From Acidimicrobiia bacterium (GTDB lineage: Bacteria > Actinomycetota > Acidimicrobiia > IMCC26256 > BP-133), in NCBI GenBank assembly GCA_025923175.1, contig JAICGL010000329.1, positions 1 through 5,069 of the forward strand: DNA of 5,069 bases, read 5' to 3'. A program made the translations under genes and the position numbers. Shown in pieces: positions 1 through 4,787 of this stretch. The notes beneath the pieces were generated by a model. That model did not search any database and was not told the DNA's origin. It saw only the letters and a list, made by a program, of their open reading frames with translations. Position 1 is the stretch's first letter; every line of letters begins with the position of its first letter.

Positions 1-201
1 GCCAGCCATCTGGCCAACATCGGCGACACCCGCACGCTGGTCATCCACCCGGCTTCGACCACCCACCAGCAGCTGTCCGACGAGGCACTGGTGGCGTGTG
101 GCGTGCCGCCCGATCTGATTCGGATCTCGGTCGGAATCGAAGATGTGGACGACATCCTCTACGACCTCGATCAGGCCCTGCACAAGGCGGTTATGAAGTG
201 A
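1..201 (+). CDS. metY: O-acetylhomoserine sulfhydrylase (MetY-type), C-terminal end only
   Basis: Only the last 66 residues are present; the reading frame is open at base 1 and ends at TGA 199-201. The family is PLP-dependent (Cys/Met metabolism, fold type I) and makes homocysteine from O-acetylhomoserine and sulfide in the cytoplasm, the direct sulfhydrylation route to methionine. Visible hallmarks are SHLANIGDTRTLVIHPASTT near the start, where this family carries its substrate-carboxylate-binding region. They are followed by the conserved tail PDLIRISVGIEDVDDILYDL and a terminal helix. The HPASTTHQQLS stretch favours MetY over cystathionine gamma-synthase or gamma-lyase, but these relatives share much of the C-terminus. 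The PLP lysine lies upstream of the window. The stop overlaps the GTG start of the next gene by 4 nt, suggesting translational coupling. Confidence 0.9.
   Translation, partial: ASHLANIGDTRTLVIHPASTTHQQLSDEALVACGVPPDLIRISVGIEDVDDILYDLDQALHKAVMK
184..190 (+). promoter_or_regulatory. Ribosome binding site deciding the GTG start at 198
   Basis: AAGGCGG lies 7 nt before GTG 198-200, inside the last codons of the upstream gene. It supports a start at 198 over the in-frame upstream ATG at 96, which would lie deep in the metY reading frame and would add about 34 residues of non-homologous sequence. Confidence 0.55.
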
Positions 202-680
202 GTACCTGGTCCGCTCCCTCCGCACGCGAGCGCTGGGAGATCATTCAGAGCACCAAGTCCGTGGCCATGATGGGGGCCTCCCCGAACCCGGCCCGGCCGA
301 GCTACTTCGTCGCCACCTACCTGGTCAGCTCCAGCTGCTCGTTCGAGAACATCTGGTTCGTCCACCCCACCGCGGAGGAGATCCTCGGCCGGCCGGTCTA
401 CAAGAGCCTGGCCGACCTGCCCGGCCCGCCCGACCTCGTCGACGTGTTCCGCAAGCCGAGTGACCTCCCCGAGGTGGCCGACGAGGCCATCGCCGCCGGC
501 GCCCGGACGCTCTGGTTCCAGCTCGGCCTGTGGGACGAGAAGGTGGCGCAGCACGCCCACGACGCCGGCCTCCAGGTGGTCATGAACCGCTGCCTCAAGA
601 TCGAGCACGCCCGCTGGGCGGGGGGGCTCCACCTCGCCGGCTTCGACACCGGCGTGATCTCCTCCCGCCGCGCCGTCTAG
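198..680 (+). CDS. CoA-binding domain protein (YccU-like)
   Basis: A 160-residue protein if started at GTG 198, the usual size of the stand-alone CoA-binding Rossmann-fold proteins related to E. coli YccU and the N-terminal domain of acyl-CoA synthetase (NDP-forming)/succinyl-CoA ligase alpha. Visible marks: a first beta strand and nucleotide loop SVAMMGASPNPARPS at residues 21-35, then FVHPTAEEILGRPVYKSLAD at 54-73. They continue with DLVDVFRKPSDLPEVADEAI at 79-98, LWFQLGLWDEKVAQHAHDAG at 105-124 and the family-typical end VMNRCLKIEHAR at 128-139 with Cys132. No signal peptide or membrane segment is seen, so it is cytoplasmic. The start GTG overlaps the metY stop (GTGA), so the two are probably co-transcribed. 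A link to acyl-homoserine or CoA handling is inference from context; the family's biochemical role is poorly defined. It ends at TAG 678-680, before a hairpin cluster. Confidence 0.9.
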   Translation: MSTWSAPSARERWEIIQSTKSVAMMGASPNPARPSYFVATYLVSSSCSFENIWFVHPTAEEILGRPVYKSLADLPGPPDLVDVFRKPSDLPEVADEAIAAGARTLWFQLGLWDEKVAQHAHDAGLQVVMNRCLKIEHARWAGGLHLAGFDTGVISSRRAV

Positions 681-688
681 GCACCCCA

Positions 689-729
689 CCGAAACCAGAG
701 GTTTCGGCGGGGACCCCGCCTGTGGCGGG
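689..729. terminator. Cluster of three overlapping hairpins between convergent genes
   Basis: The 71-bp gap between two converging genes contains CCGAAACC-AGA-GGTTTCGG (689-707, perfect 8-bp stem, 3-nt loop). Next is GGCGGG-GAC-CCCGCC (706-720 within GGCGGGGACCCCGCC), then CCCGCC-TGT-GGCGGG (715-729). The second and third stems share CCCGCC and so are mutually exclusive. There is no clear T-tract on either side, as is common in high-GC actinobacteria. The likely role is transcription termination for the plus-strand operon (stop at 680) and for the minus-strand gene (stop at 752). Confidence 0.7.
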
Positions 730-751
730 AAGCGTCCTCGTGACTTCTCGG

Positions 752-2773
752 TTAGTTGCGCAGGGCCACGGAGACCACCGGCGTGGCCGGCGGGCTCCCA
801 CCCATCGAGCCGAAGAAGTCGACGTCGCCGAAGGAGAAGGCGCCGCCGTCCTCACCCACCATCAGGTAGCCGGCGCCACCGGGGACCACGGCGGACACGG
901 GCCGGTTGAGTTTCACCGCGCCCATCGACCCGTGGAAGCCGGCATCTCCGAAGGCGAAGAGGCCCCCGTCGGACCCGACGAGCCAGTAGCCACCCCCCTC
1001 GGCCGTCGCTGCCATGGCCACGACCGGACGGTTGAGCCGCATGCCACCGGTCGAGCCACGGAAGGCAGCGTCGCCGAAGGTGAAGATCCCGCCGTCGGAG
1101 GCGAAGAGGAAGTAGCCGAGCCCGCTCGGGGTGGCCACCGAACCGGTGATGGGCTGGTTCAGGGACAGGGCCGAGACATCGCCGAAGAATCCAGCGTTGC
1201 CGAACGGCACGACCCGGCCCCGGGTGGTGAAGACCCAGTAGCCCGCGCCGGTCGGTGTGGCCGACAGGCTGATCGGCCGCTCGTCCCGCTCGAGCAGGTT
1301 GACGGGGATGCTGCCGTAGGGAACGGCGTCGCCGTAGTGCCGCACCTGCCCTGCGTCGTCGAGCACCCAGTACCCGCCACCGGTGGGGGTCGGCTCGAGA
1401 TCGACCGCCCGGACGCCCGTTCGCAACGGGTACGGCTGCCCAGCGAAGCCGGCGCTACCGAAGGGCTGCACGCGGCCGTCCGCGGTGAGCATCCAGTAGC
1501 CAGAGGCGCGGCGGCCCTTGGGGGGCTTCGGTTTGTCGGGCTCGGGTGGGCGGGTCGTGGTGGTGGTCGATGTCGTGCTGGTCGACGTGCCGCCGCCCGA
1601 ATCGGTCGGTGGCGGGGCCACGCTGGGCAGCGGGCCGCTCAAGATCCAGCTGCTGTTGAAGGTGTTCCAATGGGTGGCGAGCCAGTTCGAGACGGGCGGG
1701 ACGCCGGCGTAGAAGTAGTCGTCGTGGTTGCAGTCGAACAGGGCACCGTTGCGGCCGGGACACAGGGTCTGCATGGTGGCCGGGCCGTTGCCGTCGTCGT
1801 CGTAACACATGTCGTCGGACTCGTCCCAGCAGTGGCCGTTGGAGGTGGCGTGCGGCGCGCTCTGCTGCACCGAGCCGAGGGTGTGCATGAGTTCGTGGCC
1901 CTCGGCGTAGTCCCAGCAGGCGGCGTCGACCCGGGCGAACATCGGGGCGTACCCGTTGTTGAGGTTGTTGAGCCCCGGCCGGCTGTCGGAGTAGACGCTG
2001 CCCACACCGCAGAGGACGTTGGCATCGGTCCACACCAGGTACTTGCGGTCGGCCCGGTTGTAGCCCTTGGCCTTCAATTCGGCGGCGGTATTGGAGAACG
2101 AGTCGTCACCGCTGGCCGAGAGGTGCACGACCGGGACGGAAAGCTGGCACCCGCCGTTGGCGCTGAGTTCGGTGGCGAACCTGACATGGGCTTCTCCGCC
2201 GGTCTCGGCCGCTGACTGGTTGATCTGCCAGTCGACCTTCGGGGCGTAGGTCGCCCGGATCGTGGGAACCACCGTGGCCGAACGGTCGGTCCGGTCGGCG
2301 GCGACGGCGTAGATGGCCTGGACCCGGGCGCCGAGCAGGCCGTCGGCGATGCAGCCGATGCTGCCCAGGAGGGTCGCGGCGCTGCCGGCGTCGCCGCCGG
2401 CGGCGGCCGTCCCCGCCAGACCTTCGGCGAAATCGGCCTGCAGTTCCTGGTCGGCGCGGCCGCGGCGGACGTCGACGCCGGGCGGGGCGGGGTCGGGGCC
2501 GTGGGAGCAGCCGAGCGAGGCGCCCGTCCGGCTCTTTGCCTCGAACACGCCGTCACAGGCCGAGCCCCGCTTCCCCAGGCTGAGCCCGGTGTAGAGCATG
2601 CCGCGGAACGGGGACGGTGAGGCCATTTCGGCCAGGCGGGGGTCGGCCGCGTCCGCGGCCGGCGTACCCGGGATCACAGGAACCGCACCGACGACCATGG
2701 TGGCCACGATGGCGGCGGCGGTGCCCAATCCGCGGCGGAGCCGGGAGGGGCCGAGGCGCCAGGGCGCGCTCAT
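752..2773 (-). CDS. Secreted metzincin-like metalloprotease domain with six C-terminal 42-residue repeats
   Basis: A 673-residue exported protein. Residues 1-42 form a signal peptide: basic SRLRRG, a hydrophobic stretch at about 17-35, and likely cleavage after ADA-42. Residues 43-385 are a domain with ten cysteines (73, 89, 141, 209, 255, 286, 315, 323, 338, 348), presumably disulfide-bonded. It carries EGHELMHTLGSVQ with zinc-motif residues H293, E294 and H297, followed by H308, H314 and DDMCY (M322, Y324) resembling a metzincin Met-turn. The third metzincin ligand position is Q303 rather than His. Residues 393-423 are a Thr-rich then Pro/Lys-rich linker. Residues 425-673 are six repeats starting GYW/GYF/GYL, like those I recall from many acidimicrobial surface proteins. 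GAGGAG lies 8 nt before the ATG, directly after a c-di-GMP riboswitch aptamer, so expression is probably c-di-GMP controlled. Substrate unknown; it could be an inactive or binding protein. The ORF is certain, protease activity is inferred. Confidence 0.88.
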   Translation of the reverse strand: MSAPWRLGPSRLRRGLGTAAAIVATMVVGAVPVIPGTPAADAADPRLAEMASPSPFRGMLYTGLSLGKRGSACDGVFEAKSRTGASLGCSHGPDPAPPGVDVRRGRADQELQADFAEGLAGTAAAGGDAGSAATLLGSIGCIADGLLGARVQAIYAVAADRTDRSATVVPTIRATYAPKVDWQINQSAAETGGEAHVRFATELSANGGCQLSVPVVHLSASGDDSFSNTAAELKAKGYNRADRKYLVWTDANVLCGVGSVYSDSRPGLNNLNNGYAPMFARVDAACWDYAEGHELMHTLGSVQQSAPHATSNGHCWDESDDMCYDDDGNGPATMQTLCPGRNGALFDCNHDDYFYAGVPPVSNWLATHWNTFNSSWILSGPLPSVAPPPTDSGGGTSTSTTSTTTTTRPPEPDKPKPPKGRRASGYWMLTADGRVQPFGSAGFAGQPYPLRTGVRAVDLEPTPTGGGYWVLDDAGQVRHYGDAVPYGSIPVNLLERDERPISLSATPTGAGYWVFTTRGRVVPFGNAGFFGDVSALSLNQPITGSVATPSGLGYFLFASDGGIFTFGDAAFRGSTGGMRLNRPVVAMAATAEGGGYWLVGSDGGLFAFGDAGFHGSMGAVKLNRPVSAVVPGGAGYLMVGEDGGAFSFGDVDFFGSMGGSPPATPVVSVALRN
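755..1501 (-). repeat. Six tandem 40-44-residue protein repeats (about 126-nt DNA period)
   Basis: Repeat starts on the protein are G425, G467, G511, G553, G595 and G635, so spacings are 42, 44, 42, 42 and 40. In DNA the units are about 1501-1376, 1375-1244, 1243-1118, 1117-992, 991-872 and 871-755. The consensus is GYW-(L/V)-x-(T/S)-D-G-x-(I/L/V)-x-x-FGDAGF-x-GS followed by a LN-RPV strand and a T-x-x-G-G turn. Units 4-6 are most alike; unit 2 is the most divergent (HYGDAVPYGS). The pattern of short beta strands suggests a beta-propeller or similar all-beta adhesion module, ending exactly at the C-terminus. Confidence 0.85.
1505..1597 (-). other. Thr/Pro-rich interdomain linker
   Basis: Residues 393-423 begin GGGTSTSTTSTTTTT and go on to RPPEPDKPKPPKGRR. 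This low-complexity, probably extended linker separates the Cys-rich catalytic-like domain from the repeats. It could be O-glycosylated, as Thr-rich linkers in secreted actinobacterial proteins sometimes are; that is inference. Confidence 0.8.
1895..1930 (-). other. Zinc-binding HExxH region of the secreted protein
   Basis: Reads CWDYAEGHELMH on the minus strand (residues 286-297). H293 is encoded at 1895-1897 and H297 at 1883-1885, just outside the lower bound given. The HELMHTLG core is the standard HExxHxxG of metzincins; the downstream DMCY lies at about 1802-1813. Confidence 0.75.
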
Positions 2774-2781
2774 ATGAATGT

Positions 2782-2788
2782 CTCCTCG
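2782..2788 (-). promoter_or_regulatory. Ribosome binding site of the secreted protein, abutting the riboswitch
   Basis: The minus strand reads CGAGGAG, ending 8 nt before ATG 2773-2771. It begins only about 6 nt after the last conserved base of the aptamer (2795), which leaves no room for an intrinsic terminator and favours control of translation initiation. Confidence 0.75.
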
Positions 2789-2789
2789 T

Positions 2790-2866
2790 CGTTCGGTAGC
2801 CCGGCTAACCGCGTGGGTCCCGTGGCTTTGCGTCCCCGCCTCGCGACGGGTTTGCCGTTTTCGCTG
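2790..2866 (-). promoter_or_regulatory. Cyclic di-GMP-I (GEMM-I) riboswitch aptamer
   Basis: Read on the minus strand, the conserved blocks come in the right order. GGCAAACC (2856-2849) leads into stem P2, CCCGTC-GCGA-GGCGGG (2850-2835), capped by a GNRA tetraloop. GGGACGCAAAGCC (2836-2824) is the most conserved block of the class. A short P3 follows, roughly ACC-CACGC-GGT, then GGTTAGCCGGGCTACC (2810-2795). Compared with the V. cholerae Vc2 aptamer, the ligand-contacting G20 is G here (A at this position marks cGAMP-type GEMM-Ib), A47 lies in GCAAAGCC and C92 in CTACC is kept. The expected ligand is therefore c-di-GMP. The P1 outer stem is not obvious by eye, so the ends are approximate. It sits in the 5' leader of the secreted metalloprotease-like gene, next to its ribosome binding site. 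Confidence 0.92.
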
Positions 2867-3016
2867 ACTACGGCCTCGTGTGCCGTCACTCCAGATGTCG
2901 GATGTTACGGCTCGGTTCTGACTGCCCCGGCCGCGCTTTGTCCTAAATCAGCACCGATGTGCCAATGGGCCCCGTTTGCGCCGTAGGGCCCGATCGGTCG
3001 TCGACGCCCCCTTGGC
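2867..3016. other. Divergent intergenic stretch with no gene seen
   Basis: This part of the 288-bp divergent region must hold the promoter for the riboswitch-led minus-strand transcript, and probably one for the plus-strand glucosidase. I see no pair of -35/-10 boxes with good spacing on either strand. The short open frames here have no ribosome binding site and no recognisable product. Confidence 0.5.
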
Positions 3017-3028
3017 TCGAGCGCTCGA
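3017..3028. promoter_or_regulatory. Palindrome with LacI-family operator core upstream of the glucosidase
   Basis: TCGAGCGCTCGA is a perfect 12-bp inverted repeat ending 33 bp before the GTG start at 3062. Its centre GAGCGCTC is the same as that of the CebR operator (TGGGAGCGCTCCCA) in Streptomyces, a LacI-family sugar repressor. Position and core fit an operator for a sugar-responsive repressor of this GH13 gene. No repressor gene is in the window, and a 12-bp GC-rich palindrome can occur by chance. Confidence 0.4.
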
Positions 3029-3050
3029 TAACCTCGGCGACCAGCACGCG

Positions 3051-3055
3051 GGAGG
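3051..3055 (+). promoter_or_regulatory. Ribosome binding site for the GTG start at 3062
   Basis: GGAGG lies 6 nt before GTG 3062-3064. It fixes the start so that the protein opens MTWWRDGVIYQIYPRSF, the usual N-terminus of this glucosidase family. Confidence 0.8.
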
Positions 3056-3061
3056 TGGTCG

Positions 3062-4645
3062 GTGACCTGGTGGAGGGACGGTGTGATCTATCAGATCTAT
3101 CCGCGCTCTTTTCGCGATTCGAACGGCGACGGCGTCGGCGATCTGGCCGGCGTCACCGACCGGCTCGACTACCTCGAGTGGCTCGGCGTCGATGCTGTCT
3201 GGATCACGCCGATCACCGTCTCGCCCGACTCCGACTGGGGCTACGACGTCGCCGACTACACGGCGGTGCAACCCGTTCTCGGCGATCTCGACGACTTTGA
3301 CCGGTTGGTGGCCGAGGCCGGAAACCGTGGGATCAGGATCGTGCTCGACCTCGTTCCCAACCACAGCAGCGATCAACATCCGTGGTTCGTGGAAGCCCTG
3401 GCGGCGCCGGATTCGTCGCGACGGGACTACTACGTGTGGGGCGACCCGAAGCCCGACGGGTCACCGCCCAACAACTGGCGTTCCAGCTTCGGCGGGCCGG
3501 CATGGACCCGCGACCCCGCCAGCGGCCAGTACTTCCTCCACAACTTCCTCTCCACGCAGCCCGACCTCAACTGGTGGAGCGAGGACGTCCGGGCGGAGTT
3601 CGACCGGATCCTGCGGTTCTGGTTCGACCGGGGTGTGGCCGGATTCCGCATCGACGTCTGCCATGCCATCGTCAAGGACCGCGAACTGCGCGACAATCCT
3701 CCGGCCGAGCCGGACGACCACCCCTACGTCTACAACTTCGGGCAGCGCAAGGTGTACAACGCCGAGCGGCCCGAAGCCCACGACGTGTTCCGCCGGTGGC
3801 GGGCGATCGCCGAGGAGTACGACCCGGCCCGGCTGCTGCTGGGAGAGACGTACGTGCTCGACGTCGAGCGGCTCCGGCCGTTCTACGGCGACGACGACGA
3901 GTTGCAGCTGGCCTTCAACTTCGTGTTCCTCCACTCGCCCTTCACCGCCGAGGGCTTGCGGTCGATCATCGACGCCACCGAGCGAGCGCTTCCGGAACCG
4001 GCCTGGCCGGTGTGGGCCGTCTCCACCCATGACCTGCCGCGCTTCGTCGACCGGTGGTGCGGCGGTTCGGTCGAACGGGCCCGAGCGGCGATCCTCATGC
4101 TGCTGACGCTGCGTGGGACCCCCGTCCTCTACTACGGCGACGAGCTGGGGATGTGCGACGTGCCGGTGCCGCCGGGCCAACGGCGCGACCCCGTCGGGAC
4201 AGGCGCCTATGACGCAGGGCCCGGCCGCGACCCCTGCCGGACGCCGATGCCGTGGTCGCCGCAGCCCGGTGGTGGCTTCACCACGCCCGAGGCCGAACCG
4301 TGGCTACCGCTCTCGCCGCAGACGGCGGTGACGGTGGAGGAACAGCGCAACGATCCGAACTCCATGCTGGTGCTCACCCGCGACCTCATCGCCCTGCGCC
4401 GTTCGGAGCCCGACCTGACCAGCGGCGGCTACGGGTCCCTGCCCGCACCGGGCGGGCTGTGGGCCTTCTCCCGGGGCGAGCGCTTCGCCGTCGTACTGAA
4501 CCTCTCCGACGCGACCGGCGCTGTCGACCTGGGTTCGTCCGGCCGGATCCGCCTTTCGACGCGGCGGGAGCGCGACGGCGAAGCGGTGGCCGCTGCGGTC
4601 GAGGTCGGCGCCTGGGAAGGTGTCGTCGTCGAAACCGGCGGGTGA
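3062..4645 (+). CDS. GH13 alpha-glucosidase (oligo-1,6-glucosidase/AglA-like)
   Basis: A complete 527-residue cytoplasmic enzyme without a signal peptide, expected to hydrolyse terminal alpha-glucosidic bonds of maltose- or isomaltose-type oligosaccharides with retention. The (beta/alpha)8 barrel starts at YQIYPRSF. A Ca-binding-like loop DSNGDGVGDL spans residues 19-28. GH13 conserved regions: I, DLVPNH at 96-101; V, QPDLNWW at 166-172; II, GFRIDVCH with nucleophile D198; III, LLGETYV with acid/base E262; IV, STHDLPRF with D324. All catalytic residues are intact. The C-terminal part (from about 450) is the small beta domain. QPDLN and the DV after the nucleophile resemble oligo-1,6-glucosidases, while DVCHAIVKD resembles actinobacterial AglA-type enzymes (GH13_30). 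Specificity is thus uncertain; trehalose synthase or sucrose-active relatives are less likely. It is a single-gene unit, divergent from the secreted protein gene, with a candidate operator upstream. Confidence 0.93.
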   Translation: MTWWRDGVIYQIYPRSFRDSNGDGVGDLAGVTDRLDYLEWLGVDAVWITPITVSPDSDWGYDVADYTAVQPVLGDLDDFDRLVAEAGNRGIRIVLDLVPNHSSDQHPWFVEALAAPDSSRRDYYVWGDPKPDGSPPNNWRSSFGGPAWTRDPASGQYFLHNFLSTQPDLNWWSEDVRAEFDRILRFWFDRGVAGFRIDVCHAIVKDRELRDNPPAEPDDHPYVYNFGQRKVYNAERPEAHDVFRRWRAIAEEYDPARLLLGETYVLDVERLRPFYGDDDELQLAFNFVFLHSPFTAEGLRSIIDATERALPEPAWPVWAVSTHDLPRFVDRWCGGSVERARAAILMLLTLRGTPVLYYGDELGMCDVPVPPGQRRDPVGTGAYDAGPGRDPCRTPMPWSPQPGGGFTTPEAEPWLPLSPQTAVTVEEQRNDPNSMLVLTRDLIALRRSEPDLTSGGYGSLPAPGGLWAFSRGERFAVVLNLSDATGAVDLGSSGRIRLSTRRERDGEAVAAAVEVGAWEGVVVETGG

Positions 4646-4647
4646 CC

Positions 4648-4690
4648 CCCGCATTCCCGGTTGGCGAACGGCCGTTCGGCCCTGTGCGGG
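4648..4690 (+). terminator. Possible terminator hairpin after the glucosidase gene
   Basis: An outer stem CCCGCA (4648-4653) / TGCGGG (4685-4690) encloses the perfect palindrome CGAACGGCCGTTCG (4665-4678). It starts just after the TGA at 4643-4645. An alternative inner hairpin is GGCC-GTTC-GGCC (4670-4681). No T-tract follows, so it is only a plausible terminator. Confidence 0.45.
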
Positions 4691-4774
4691 TGGGGCCGAC
4701 TGGTGGGCTGATTGCGCCATTTGCCCCCCTGATCTGCGACGCCGCGTTTCCTAGGTTGCGACGAAGCGTCCACC

Positions 4775-4782
4775 AAGGGGAG
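4775..4782 (+). promoter_or_regulatory. Ribosome binding site for the ATG at 4788
   Basis: AAGGGGAG lies 5 nt before ATG 4788-4790, a strong match that supports a real gene start here although the frame runs off the window. Confidence 0.75.
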
Positions 4783-4787
4783 CGACC

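Noticed and set aside
171..689. 172-residue minus-strand open frame opposite the CoA-binding gene
   Set aside because: Antisense shadow; the plus-strand translation matches a known family over its whole length.
755..1501. Periodic DNA repeats suggesting a CRISPR-like or satellite array
   Set aside because: The units are diverged, in frame and about 126 nt long, and they encode protein repeats; there are no short identical repeats with unique spacers.
530..2215. A 561-residue open frame on the plus strand opposite the secreted protein gene
   Set aside because: It is antisense to a well-supported gene, low in complexity (Gly/Arg/Val/Glu rich) and has no ribosome binding site. It also runs through the CoA-binding gene end and the terminator. 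High GC makes such shadows common; the 120-130-nt periodic pattern in it is the mirror of the protein repeats.
2880..2950. Possible -10 boxes (TAACAT on the minus strand near 2906, TAAATC on the plus strand at 2944-2949)
   Set aside because: Neither has a -35 box at acceptable spacing, so I do not claim promoters.
2774..2986. 70-residue plus-strand open frame across the divergent intergenic region
   Set aside because: It overlaps the riboswitch, has no Shine-Dalgarno and shows no recognisable protein features.
3461..4180. 239-residue minus-strand open frame inside the glucosidase gene
   Set aside because: Mirror of the GH13 gene, which has all catalytic motifs on the plus strand.
4760..4770. 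Small hairpin GACG-AAG-CGTC before the ribosome binding site at 4775
   Set aside because: A 4-bp stem in GC-rich DNA is expected by chance, and it matches no riboswitch class I know.
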